From: DASVEE01 sp036399695
Lineage (GTDB): Bacteria > Acidobacteriota > Thermoanaerobaculia > Gp7-AA8
Assembly (NCBI GenBank): GCA_036399695.1
Contig: DASWMP010000091.1
Coordinates: 1 to 27,562, forward strand
Direction: 5' to 3'
Length of the DNA stretch: 27,562 bases
Part shown: positions 1 through 8,557 of the stretch, one piece after another
How positions within the stretch are numbered: position 1 is the first letter of the stretch
Layout of the letters: each line of letters starts with the position of its first letter
Translations under genes and position numbers: made by a program
Notes under the pieces: model-generated
Databases searched by the model: none
The model's input: the letters and a program-made list of their open reading frames with translations, nothing else
What the model was told of the DNA's origin: nothing

Positions 1-59
1 CCACCGCTCTGCTACACGTGTACAAGAGCGGTGGCGTTCGCCACCGCACTCCGAGATTG
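1..59 (-). repeat. Gene-end palindromic repeat, left copy
   Basis: Read on the minus strand, this begins a few bases after the stop of the DUF1499/peptidase gene. It shows the block ATCTCGGAGTGCGGTGGC, a short loop, then GCCACCGCTCTT and TACAC. GCGGTGGCG/CGCCACCGC is a 9-bp stem with a 2-nt loop. The outermost 34 bases form a second near-perfect palindrome (15 of 17 positions pair) centred on TACACGTGTA. A copy with the same blocks lies at the right end in inverted orientation, again directly after a stop codon and in the same orientation relative to its gene. It may act as a terminator-like hairpin. That the window ends here suggests an assembly break at a repeat. Confidence 0.75.
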
Positions 60-61
60 GC

Positions 62-2173
62 TCATCTCGTCAACTGCGCACGCAGCTTCTTCGTCGCCTC
101 GAGCAGTTCCTTGTCCTTGATCTGAGGGATGAGGGCGTCGAGCTTCATCAGCGCTTCCTTCAGCTTCCCCTCGTTCGCGAGGCTGATCGCGGCGTTGATC
201 TCGGCCACCTGCCCCTCGGCGGCGTTCCGTCCTTCGATCTCCTCGAGGACGCCGGTGAGGTGCTGCTTCAGCTCGGCGTTCGTCGTCTCCCCCTGCACGC
301 GGCGGAGGATCGCGGCGGCCTCGCTCAGTTTCTCCTGCTTCAGCAGCCCCTCGGCCACGCGCACGTCGGCGAGGAGCACACTCTCCCGCGCCTGCTGCAG
401 CAGTAACGGGTCGCGCGTGCGGGCCATGAAGGCGTTCGCGGCGCGTTGCGCGTCGTCGCGGCGGCCGGCCATCGCGTACAACTGCATCAGCATGAACATC
501 GCGTCGTCCTGCGACGGCGCCAGCGCCAGACTCTTCTCCAGCGGCGCGATGCCCGGCTTCGGATCGTCGCCGAAAAGGTACGTGGCCCCGAGTCCCATCT
601 GCCCCCGTGCCGAATCCGGGTTGAGCTCGACCGCTTTTGTGAAGATGCCGCGCGTGCGCGTCACCAGTTCCGCCGGAGGCTTCCCTCCTCCGCCGACGCT
701 CTCCTGCAGCATCTCCAGCAGCGTCATGCCGTAGACGAGATAGACCTCCGGGTCGCGTGCGCCGAGGGCAATCGCCTTCGTGAAGGCGCGATCGGCGTCC
801 GCGCGGCGGTTCGCCTGATCGTAGAGCAGCCCGAGGTCGGCGTAAGCCTGCGCGTGCTGCGGATTCAGCTCGACTGCCAGCGACAGGAACACCTCCGCGT
901 CCGTCGCCGCGCCCGGTCCGCTGCGCGCGAGCAGGTGGCCGAGCTCGTACAGCACCGCGTCGCGCGGCATCTCCGCCGCCTTCGAAAGCTCCGGCAGCTT
1001 CACCTCGTTCAGGTTGTAGCGGCGGTAGCCGAAGATCTGCCGGCGCACGTACGCGCGCAGCTCGTCCTCCATCGCCGCATACGTCGTGTTGAACGCCTCC
1101 CGGAACGCTTCGTCGACCGGACGTTTTGCATTGAGCAGCGTCAGGAAACGGGGGAGCTGGCTCTGGCGCTCGGCGTTCCCGACGAGCAGGTAATGCACCA
1201 GCGCCCACGACTGCGCGTAGAACACCCCCTGGCGCGTCCCCTCGTTGTAGTCCTTCGAGCGGGCGTCGAGGGCGAAGAGCTGCTGCAGCGGGATCAACTG
1301 CTGCTGCCGCAACCAGAGCACATGCTCCTCGACCGGTTTGCCGATGCTGGCTTCCGTTCCTCGGGCGGCGAACGTCGAGTAGTACTCGGCGAACCCTTCA
1401 TGGAACCAGAGCGGCAGGTCGGCCATCGTGTTGGAGAGGAACGAATGCGCCAGCTCGTGCTGCACGACGCGATCGATGCCGTCGTTGTCCGCCTCGAGGA
1501 GAATCAACTTGACGTCCGTGTGCCCGAGGAAGAGGCCGGAAACGTTGTTCCCTTTGCGCTGGAGCAGCGTGTCGCGATAGGGAGCGAAAGACGGTTCGTT
1601 GCGGAAGACGTAGATCTTCGTCGGCACCGCCGCCCGCACCCGCAGCTTCGTGACCGCCCCCACTGCCTCGCGCATCCGCAGGAGCTGAGAAGCGATGTTG
1701 TTCGTCTCCCGCTCCGACGCATTGCTGAACACCTCCACCCCGTCCGCCGCCACGGTGATCCACCGCTCTTTCTCCCGCGGCGGTTCGATGGCGAACGAAG
1801 GCAGCGCGACGCAGAGCATCAGCAGCAGCGCGAGGAACGCGCGTCGGATCCCTTCCATCCGTTTGCGATTCACCCCGAAATCCGACCGCCCCACTCGCGA
1901 CGCCGAGCGGAAGTGAATCGTCTTCGTCGCGTCGTCGAGGACGAACAGCCCATCGTCGACCCAGCGGAAGATGCGCGTACTGAACTCCGCGCGCACCGAG
2001 GTAGCGTCGGAGGCGACGATCTTCGTGCGTGGCATCGCCCGCAGAATTTCGAGCAGCTTCTGCATCGCCGCCGAGGCAGCCCCTTCATAGCGGATTGGCT
2101 CGATCGCATGGGAGTCGGTGGCCTGCGTGGAGACACAGTTGGGCGTATTGGGGCAGGGGGGAAGCGATGGCAT
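62..2173 (-). CDS. DUF1499 domain fused to an exported HExxH peptidase with TPR repeats
   Basis: Residues 1-105 match the DUF1499 pattern: CPNTPNCVSTQA, an IEP.RY motif, AEF.TRIFR.VDD, and RSASRVGRSDFGVNRKR at the domain end. A classic signal peptide (MEGIRRAFLALLLMLCVALP) follows at once from residue 106. The next region has HELAH (H239, E240, H243) and HEGFAEYY about 16 residues later, as in gluzincin (DUF1570/peptidase-MA-like) metalloproteases. The remainder is TPR-like helical repeats. The protein is 703 residues. The start is uncertain: ATG 2173 has no clear Shine-Dalgarno; TTG 2194 would add LIYTPG, and a separate start at ATG 1858 would make only the exported peptidase. The peptidase probably acts outside the cytoplasm; its substrate is unknown. 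It lies 75 bp downstream of its paralogue, probably in one transcript. A true fusion with an internal signal or anchor, or two overlapping products, are both possible. Confidence 0.82.
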   Translation of the reverse strand: MPSLPPCPNTPNCVSTQATDSHAIEPIRYEGAASAAMQKLLEILRAMPRTKIVASDATSVRAEFSTRIFRWVDDGLFVLDDATKTIHFRSASRVGRSDFGVNRKRMEGIRRAFLALLLMLCVALPSFAIEPPREKERWITVAADGVEVFSNASERETNNIASQLLRMREAVGAVTKLRVRAAVPTKIYVFRNEPSFAPYRDTLLQRKGNNVSGLFLGHTDVKLILLEADNDGIDRVVQHELAHSFLSNTMADLPLWFHEGFAEYYSTFAARGTEASIGKPVEEHVLWLRQQQLIPLQQLFALDARSKDYNEGTRQGVFYAQSWALVHYLLVGNAERQSQLPRFLTLLNAKRPVDEAFREAFNTTYAAMEDELRAYVRRQIFGYRRYNLNEVKLPELSKAAEMPRDAVLYELGHLLARSGPGAATDAEVFLSLAVELNPQHAQAYADLGLLYDQANRRADADRAFTKAIALGARDPEVYLVYGMTLLEMLQESVGGGGKPPAELVTRTRGIFTKAVELNPDSARGQMGLGATYLFGDDPKPGIAPLEKSLALAPSQDDAMFMLMQLYAMAGRRDDAQRAANAFMARTRDPLLLQQARESVLLADVRVAEGLLKQEKLSEAAAILRRVQGETTNAELKQHLTGVLEEIEGRNAAEGQVAEINAAISLANEGKLKEALMKLDALIPQIKDKELLEATKKLRAQLTR

Positions 2174-2248
2174 GCCGGGAGTGTAGATCAGCAACAGGAC
2201 GGAGAGGACCGTTCCTCTGTTCGACCGGTCAGATCTGTCCCGTTCGTC

Positions 2249-3721
2249 CTATTGACCGGCACGCGCCAGATCTGCGCGCAGCTTCCGTGCTGCTTTCAGC
2301 AGTACCTCGTGTTCCAACTGAGGCATCAGCGCGTCCATTTGGGCGAGCGCTTCCTTCACTTTCCCGCTCTTGGCCAGGTCGAGGATGGCCTTGAGCTCCG
2401 CCGTCTGGCTCTTGACCTGAAGCACGTTGAGCATCCGCAGCAGTTGGCGGGCGTGGGCCTTCTTCTCCGGATCGTTCGTCTGGGCGTCCACGTGGCGGAG
2501 CAGCGTCGTTACTTCGTTCAGCTTGTCCCCGGTCAGCTTGTCTTCGAGCACCAGGTTGCTGGCGTAGATGAAATCCGCATCCAGGAGGCTCTCGCGCACG
2601 CTTTGCAGCCGCGCGGCGTCGGTCGTGTGCGCCATGACCAGCGCGGCGGTGCGCTGTGTGTCCTCGCGGCGGCCGGCCCTGGCGTAGAGCTGCATCAGGA
2701 TGAAGCGCGCATGATCGTTACCCGGTGCGAGCTGCACGCTCTTTTCGAGCTCCGCGATGCCGGGCGCGTTGTCCCGCGTGTACAGGTACGAGGCGCCGAG
2801 TCCCATGTGTGCGAAGGCGTTGGCAGGATCGAGCTCCGCGGCCTTCCCGAAGAGCTCACGCATCTTCGTGATGACCTCGGGCGAGGGCGTCTGCCCCGCG
2901 GGCCGCCTCGTCTCCAACTGGTCGAGGAGCATCAACCCGTAGCGGACGTAGAGGTTCGGATTCGTAGAACCGAGGGCGATGGCTCGGTTGAAGGCTACGT
3001 CGGCCTCGGCGTAGCGGTTGCTGATGAAATAGTGCAGCCCGAGGTCGTCGTAGGCCGCCGAGTGCTTCGGATTGAGCCGCACAACCTCGGAGAGGAATGT
3101 CTCCGCGTCGCGACGCTCCAGAGACGGATCGCCGCGACCGAGCAGGAATCCGAGCTGATACAGCACTTCGTCGCGCGCCAGCTCCACCGGCTTCCCGACT
3201 TTCGCGAGATGCTCGTCGCGGGCGGACGTTGCCAGGGACTCCGCGAAAAGATCGCTGGACCAGCGCGCCGGCTTCGCGCTCGGGCCGGCGAGGAACTGGT
3301 CCGCCACTTCCTCCGCGAGAGCCCGGTCGATCCTGCCGCCCGCCTGCAGCACAAGGAGGATCACTTCGGGCGTGGCCAGGCTGTAGCCGGCGGCGGCGGC
3401 GCCGTTCTTCCGCGGCAGCAACGCCTTCCGGTACGCCGCGAACGCCGCGGCATCGCGGAAGATGTAGACCTTCACCGGCAGCAGCGAGGCGCCGTCGAGC
3501 CGCGAGATCGCGACGACCGCCTCACGCACGCGCAGCACCTCGGCCGCGACGGCACGCGCCTCCTCGTCCGTGGCGTTGCTGTAGACCGCCACGTTCCCGG
3601 CGCCCACGGATATCCAGCGTTCGTTCTCCTTCGGCGGCTTCACGGCGAACGACGGCAGCGCAACGCAAAGCATCAGCAACGCCAGACACGTGCGGCGGAT
3701 TGGACGCGGGATCGGTGGCAT
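2249..3721 (-). CDS. Exported TPR protein, paralogue lacking the zinc motif (pseudopeptidase)
   Basis: This 490-residue protein starts at the Met before the signal peptide (RRTCLALLMLCVALPSFAV). It is clearly homologous to its downstream neighbour: the same LCVALPSFA signal, the ERWI..GA.NVAVYSNA strand region, and the same TPR-like C-terminal half ending in K..RADLARAG. At the position of the neighbour's HELAH it has EEVAD (residues 137-141), and HEGFAEYY has become SDLFAESL, so neither zinc ligands nor the catalytic Glu context survive. About 110-115 residues between the GKPVE motif and the first TPR are deleted relative to the neighbour. The signal peptide and repeats are intact, so it may be a non-catalytic scaffold, inhibitor or regulator of the active paralogue. 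Function is inferred only. Confidence 0.85.
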   Translation of the reverse strand: MPPIPRPIRRTCLALLMLCVALPSFAVKPPKENERWISVGAGNVAVYSNATDEEARAVAAEVLRVREAVVAISRLDGASLLPVKVYIFRDAAAFAAYRKALLPRKNGAAAAGYSLATPEVILLVLQAGGRIDRALAEEVADQFLAGPSAKPARWSSDLFAESLATSARDEHLAKVGKPVELARDEVLYQLGFLLGRGDPSLERRDAETFLSEVVRLNPKHSAAYDDLGLHYFISNRYAEADVAFNRAIALGSTNPNLYVRYGLMLLDQLETRRPAGQTPSPEVITKMRELFGKAAELDPANAFAHMGLGASYLYTRDNAPGIAELEKSVQLAPGNDHARFILMQLYARAGRREDTQRTAALVMAHTTDAARLQSVRESLLDADFIYASNLVLEDKLTGDKLNEVTTLLRHVDAQTNDPEKKAHARQLLRMLNVLQVKSQTAELKAILDLAKSGKVKEALAQMDALMPQLEHEVLLKAARKLRADLARAGQ

Positions 3722-3748
3722 GGGCGACAGTGTACCTGTCGCCCTGCC

Positions 3749-3920
3749 TGTTGTCCGTTGCCCGTTGCCTGTTGTCCGTGCTGCGCTACGCGAGGCGCCT
3801 CGCGTGCGCCGATACTCCAATGTGACCGCACCCGAACGTCCCGGCGGGACCGGACCAGCCACCATGCAGCGCAGCACGGAAAACGGACAACGGAAAACGG
3901 ACAACGGAAAACGGACAACG
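3749..3920. repeat. Tandem-repeat hairpin element A
   Basis: The left arm (3749-3787) is built of TTGTCCGTTGCC-type words ending CCGTGCTGCGCT. The right arm (3868-3920) is AGCGCAGCACGG followed by three copies of the 14-bp word GAAAACGGACAACG. The arms are reverse complements over the 12-bp inner part and imperfectly over the repeats. The loop contains a perfect 18-bp palindrome, ACGCGAGGCGCCTCGCGT (3788-3805). The element fills the gap between two divergent start codons, so it is not simply a terminator. The sequence GCTGCGCTACGCGA (3780-3793) recurs exactly in element B at 23793-23806. Confidence 0.8.
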
Positions 3921-3951
3921 TCTAAGCGACCACTGATATCTTCCCCTCCCA

Positions 3952-5751
<1,800 letters not shown>

Positions 5752-5774
5752 GGGCCTGCCCGCCGGTAACCTCT

Positions 5775-6262
5775 TGCTGCTCCACGCTTTCCGCGGAAAC
5801 CGGTGCTCCCGCCAAGGCCCACGAGCGCCCTTCCACCGCAAGAAAAACCGCTACCGGCGAAAGAGTGCACGCCTTCAGCGCAAGCGCACACGCTTCCCTC
5901 GGAAGAGAAATCACTACCGCCGGAAGAACGATCACCTTCCCAACGAAGCGTGCACGCTTCCATCGGAAGAAAAAACGCCACCAACGGAAGACCCACCGCC
6001 TACCACCGCAAGCGCGATCGTTACCACGGGAAGCCTGATCGCTACCATCGCAAGCGCGACCGCTACCAACCGAAGAACGCACCGGTTCCCCGTGCAGCGA
6101 TTTCCCTTCCACGGCAAGCGTGCACGCCTCCCGCGGAAGCGTGGACGCTTGCCGCGGAAGCAGGTGCGCCTCCGCTGCAAGCGCTCACGCTTCCCGTGGT
6201 AACGCTCACGCTTCCCGTGGTAACGCTCGCGCTTCCCGTGGTAGCCATCACGCTTCCCCCGC
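5775..6262. repeat. Array of about 20 degenerate, self-complementary 21-bp repeats
   Basis: The 5752-6394 gap holds no convincing gene. It is filled by about 20 units of 21 bp with the rough form AAGCGTGCACGCTTCCMNCGG. AAGCGTGCACGCTT and the CCGCGG-like joint are both palindromic, so any unit can pair with any other on either strand. The last units (6177-6260) are nearly identical (CGCTCACGCTTCCCGTGG), the earlier ones strongly diverged. A few units are 22 bp, which shifts the reading frame. Because 21 bp is seven codons, stretches in two frames translate as RKR.RFP or YHRKRDR heptads, but no frame stays open with a plausible start. I read this as a non-coding repeat array, with a decayed basic repeat protein as the alternative. 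Confidence 0.78.
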
Positions 6263-6290
6263 CAGCGACGGCCCTTCGGCTGCTACCTGT

Positions 6291-6322
6291 CTTCCATCTG
6301 TCCCATGTCCCATTGGTCCCTA
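6291..6322. repeat. Single-arm tandem-word remnant
   Basis: CATCTGTCCCATGTCCCATTGGTCCC is made of two to three variants of a GTCCCAT-containing word, the same vocabulary as the right arm of element E (21220-21264). No complementary arm is present nearby. It sits between the 21-bp array and the caspase-like gene and may be a remnant of the same element class. Confidence 0.45.
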
Positions 6323-6394
6323 GGAGATCGTGGGTAGGAATCTGCTCGTTTAGCGGCACTCCTTTGAGGATTGACTCGAAAGTACGGATTGCGG

Positions 6395-7126
6395 ATGGAC
6401 GCGGTGAAGAAAGCGCTGATCGTCGGCATTTCTGACTACGGACCGTTGCCGGTGAATGCGTTGCCGGGGGTGGAGTCGGCCATCGACGGGTGGGGCAAAC
6501 TGCTCGTCGACCGCTACGACTTCGGGGAAGTTCGCCAGCTTGCCAACGATCGCGCGACGAAGGGCGAAATCAAAACGTGGCTGGAATGGCTCTTCGACGG
6601 CGCCGAGTCCGGAGATCAACTCGTGTTCATCTTCTGCGGACACGGAGTGCAGCTCACCCGCCGCGACAACTCTGGCCATGTGATCAGCCTGTGTGAACAA
6701 GGACTCGTAACCTTTCCCGAGCGGGACGATGACCTCGAGAAAGCGACGCTGTTCGGAGACGAACTGGTCGCCGGCATCGGCACGTTCAAGGTTCCGAACG
6801 GGGTGCTGATCACCATGATTCTCGACTGCTGTTTCGCAGGCGGTGTGGCGCCGGATGTGCCAGATCCGATGCAGGCGGTGGCCAATGACACCCCCTCCAT
6901 CGTCTATCTATCGGGCACCGACGAACTGCGCGCAGGCTGTCACGGCATTGTGGACGGTGAGCCGCGGATGTTCTTCAGCTATCAAGCGGTCAAACTGCTC
7001 GACCAGCTACCTAAGCAGACCTACCAGGAGCTGACTGATGCCGTCACCAGGCTACTGACAGGATTTCAGAAACCTTCGTTGCTGGCTGTGCCGTCTAACC
7101 GAGTGAACAACTACTTCATCGAATAG
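6395..7126 (+). CDS. Caspase-like (peptidase C14/metacaspase family) protease
   Basis: This is a 243-residue cytoplasmic protein with no signal peptide. It opens with the strand KKALIVGISDYG typical of metacaspase p20 domains. The His of the dyad is H83 in VFIFCGHGVQ and the Cys is C146 in MILDCCFAGG (C145 is adjacent), each after a hydrophobic strand as in the caspase fold. YLSGTDELRAG fits the following strand and MFFSYQAVKLL a later helix. It is essentially a bare catalytic domain with no fused sensor or death-fold adaptor. ATG 6395 is chosen because it directly precedes the conserved first strand; a TTG at 6371 is possible. The next gene starts 8 bp after its stop, so they are probably co-transcribed. 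It probably cleaves a protein when activated; context suggests defence or regulated suicide (inference). Confidence 0.85.
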   Translation: MDAVKKALIVGISDYGPLPVNALPGVESAIDGWGKLLVDRYDFGEVRQLANDRATKGEIKTWLEWLFDGAESGDQLVFIFCGHGVQLTRRDNSGHVISLCEQGLVTFPERDDDLEKATLFGDELVAGIGTFKVPNGVLITMILDCCFAGGVAPDVPDPMQAVANDTPSIVYLSGTDELRAGCHGIVDGEPRMFFSYQAVKLLDQLPKQTYQELTDAVTRLLTGFQKPSLLAVPSNRVNNYFIE

Positions 7127-7134
7127 GAGACGCC

Positions 7135-7938
7135 ATGACCACGATGACTGTTTCGATTTACGGTATCTCTTGTCTGCTCGACCCACGCATGGCCGATTCG
7201 TTCGAGAAACGGGTCCTGCTGCCAACGGACAACCAGGAAGACGCTACCCATCCGGCCCACGTCGCCTATGTCGAGTTCTGTGAAGTCGATCTGGTCACGG
7301 CACCGGAGGACATCCCACGAATCTCCGGGCCGTATGTCCGCGACGGCATCCGCTATCGCAGGCTCGAGCTCAATGGGCATCGCGTCTCACTCTCGCCTCT
7401 CGATAACGCCGCACCCTTCGAGGTCTCACCTACTTTCGACATTCGTGTCCCGAAGATGACGAAGGTGAATCCCGAACTCGATGCTCATCCTGCGGACTCC
7501 TGTTTCCTGCCGGACCCGCCCACTTCGCTCGTTCGTGGATATTTCGACATCACACAGGGCCGGCTCATGGCTGGAGCCATCGACAGGAACGAAACGAGCT
7601 TCAACCCGCTCGAGGAGTGGCCGCCCACGCGTCTCGCGATCAATGCCCTCCTCGAGATCACCACTACAGGCACCGACGGCCCGACCGTGACGGTCGAAGA
7701 CTTGGTCAACGGTGGGATCACGACTATCGTCCTGCAGAGCAACACGGCTAACATCAACATCGGCAACCTGCCGCCGAGCGATTTCGTCGACATCAACGCC
7801 TTCAACCCGTCCACCGATGACATCTCCCGCGACTTCCTGATCTTCTACGGACTGGCCAAGACGCCGCCGGCCGTAAGACCCGTACCGACCACACCGATCG
7901 GCCTCGAGACGGCGTGTACTCCGGTGAACTGGCCGTGA
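7135..7938 (+). CDS. Unknown protein encoded with the caspase-like protease
   Basis: I do not recognise this 267-residue protein. It has no signal peptide, membrane segment or Walker motif. Many short hydrophobic/Thr-rich stretches (AINALLEITTTG, TVTVEDLVNGGITTIVLQSNTANINIG) suggest a mainly beta structure, and the C-terminus is Pro-rich. It starts 8 bp after the caspase-like gene, with an AGGAG Shine-Dalgarno overlapping that gene's stop. This tight coupling suggests it is the protease's substrate, inhibitor, toxin partner or recognition subunit. Its length is in the range of bacterial gasdermins, the known caspase-activated partners, but I see no gasdermin signature and would not call it one. 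A second ATG lies three codons in. It ends 23 bp before a convergent small gene. Confidence 0.75.
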   Translation: MTTMTVSIYGISCLLDPRMADSFEKRVLLPTDNQEDATHPAHVAYVEFCEVDLVTAPEDIPRISGPYVRDGIRYRRLELNGHRVSLSPLDNAAPFEVSPTFDIRVPKMTKVNPELDAHPADSCFLPDPPTSLVRGYFDITQGRLMAGAIDRNETSFNPLEEWPPTRLAINALLEITTTGTDGPTVTVEDLVNGGITTIVLQSNTANINIGNLPPSDFVDINAFNPSTDDISRDFLIFYGLAKTPPAVRPVPTTPIGLETACTPVNWP

Positions 7939-7961
7939 CCGTCGAGGCGGTGGGGTGGGAG

Positions 7962-8234
7962 CTACTGAATCTCAGCGAGCCAGCGCGAGACCTCTGCTGC
8001 CATTCCGGGGAGCGTGCGCTCCATCGTGGCCACGTCCGCGATGGTCAGCGACTGCGCGAGCTGAAACTCGATCAGCTCGTCGAGCGTGACCGTCTCCTCT
8101 TCCACCTCAGCGCCTGCATTGGCCTCCGCGACGCGCTGTTCGAGAGCGCGTACGAGGAATGCCGGGAGTTCAATCTGCAGCACCTCGCGGCCTGTCAGCT
8201 TACGAGGAGGGATGAACGTGATCACGTTGGTCAT
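7962..8234 (-). CDS. Small ribbon-helix-helix-like protein, possible antitoxin or regulator
   Basis: This is a 90-residue acidic protein. EVLQIELPAFLVRALEQRVAEAN resembles the strand and first helix of a ribbon-helix-helix fold, and VTLDELIEFQLAQSLT could be the second helix after an acidic insertion (GAEVEEE). The C-terminus ends in a Trp-containing helix. ATG 8234 is chosen over upstream in-frame starts because the predicted fold begins there and it leaves a sensible promoter region. It is divergent from the XRE regulator and convergent with the unknown 267-residue gene. The palindrome at 8257-8270 lies just upstream of it. Antitoxin-like or DNA-binding function is a guess from secondary structure; it could equally bind a partner of the island. 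Confidence 0.6.
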   Translation of the reverse strand: MTNVITFIPPRKLTGREVLQIELPAFLVRALEQRVAEANAGAEVEEETVTLDELIEFQLAQSLTIADVATMERTLPGMAAEVSRWLAEIQ

Positions 8235-8256
8235 GAGCGTCTCGCTTGGAGATGAT

Positions 8257-8270
8257 ACCAGTATACTGGT
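8257..8270. promoter_or_regulatory. Palindromic operator overlapping a symmetric -10 element
   Basis: ACCAGTATACTGGT is a perfect 14-bp palindrome in the 75-bp gap between the divergent small gene (8234) and the XRE regulator (8310). Its centre reads TATACT on both strands, so one site could provide -10 boxes in both directions while being the dimer-binding site of the XRE protein. Binding there would repress both promoters, as in controller-protein or phage-repressor autoregulation. No strong -35 is visible, so the promoter role is less certain than the operator role. Confidence 0.6.
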
Positions 8271-8309
8271 TGGCGGCTCGACCGTCCAGCGCGTCACTCT
8301 GTCGGTTGC

Positions 8310-8540
8310 ATGGTGGACAGAGAAGGAGCCGGTGCCGCCCTCCGGAAACTAGGTTCGCGCATTCGGGAGATTCGGAAGGAACGAGGGCTGAATCAGGAGG
8401 CGCTCGCTTTCGACGCAGGCCTGGCGTTGAACTCCATCGCCACCATCGAGCGGGGCGAGGCCAATCCGTCGGTGGCCGTGCTGCTCGCGATTGCACGTGT
8501 CCTGAAGGTTCGCGTTCGCGATCTGGTCGATGACATCTGA
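8310..8540 (+). CDS. XRE-family HTH transcriptional regulator
   Basis: This is a 76-residue, single-domain DNA-binding protein. LGSRIREIRKERGLNQEALAFDAGLALNSIATIERGEANPSV is a canonical Cro/C1 helix-turn-helix: scaffold helix, LNQEALA helix 2, NSIATIERG recognition segment, then the ANPSVAVLLAIARVLKV helices. Size and form are like restriction-modification controller proteins and other autoregulators of defence genes. The palindrome at 8257-8270 is its obvious candidate operator. The NACHT gene starts 17 bp downstream, so the regulator probably controls it in the same transcript. Confidence 0.92.
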   Translation: MVDREGAGAALRKLGSRIREIRKERGLNQEALAFDAGLALNSIATIERGEANPSVAVLLAIARVLKVRVRDLVDDI

Positions 8541-8557
8541 CCTGAGAGGTGACGGGA

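Noticed and set aside
446..3925. A 1159-codon open frame on the plus strand antisense to the two peptidase-like genes
   Set aside because: It is an Arg/Val/Leu-rich shadow of GC-rich codon use on the opposite strand. The minus-strand genes have signal peptides, HExxH and TPRs, and the antisense translation has no recognisable domain.
5775..6262. CRISPR array
   Set aside because: The 21-bp units are contiguous and degenerate with no unique spacers, and no cas genes are present.
5774..6435. Open frames over the 21-bp repeat array encoding Arg/Lys-rich heptads
   Set aside because: No Shine-Dalgarno or sensible start, the heptad pattern jumps between frames where units are 22 bp, and both strands are equally open because the repeat is palindromic. 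A decayed repeat protein remains possible.
7135..7938. Bacterial gasdermin
   Set aside because: Size and neighbour would fit, but there is no N-proximal lipidation Cys in the usual place and no recognisable gasdermin sequence pattern.
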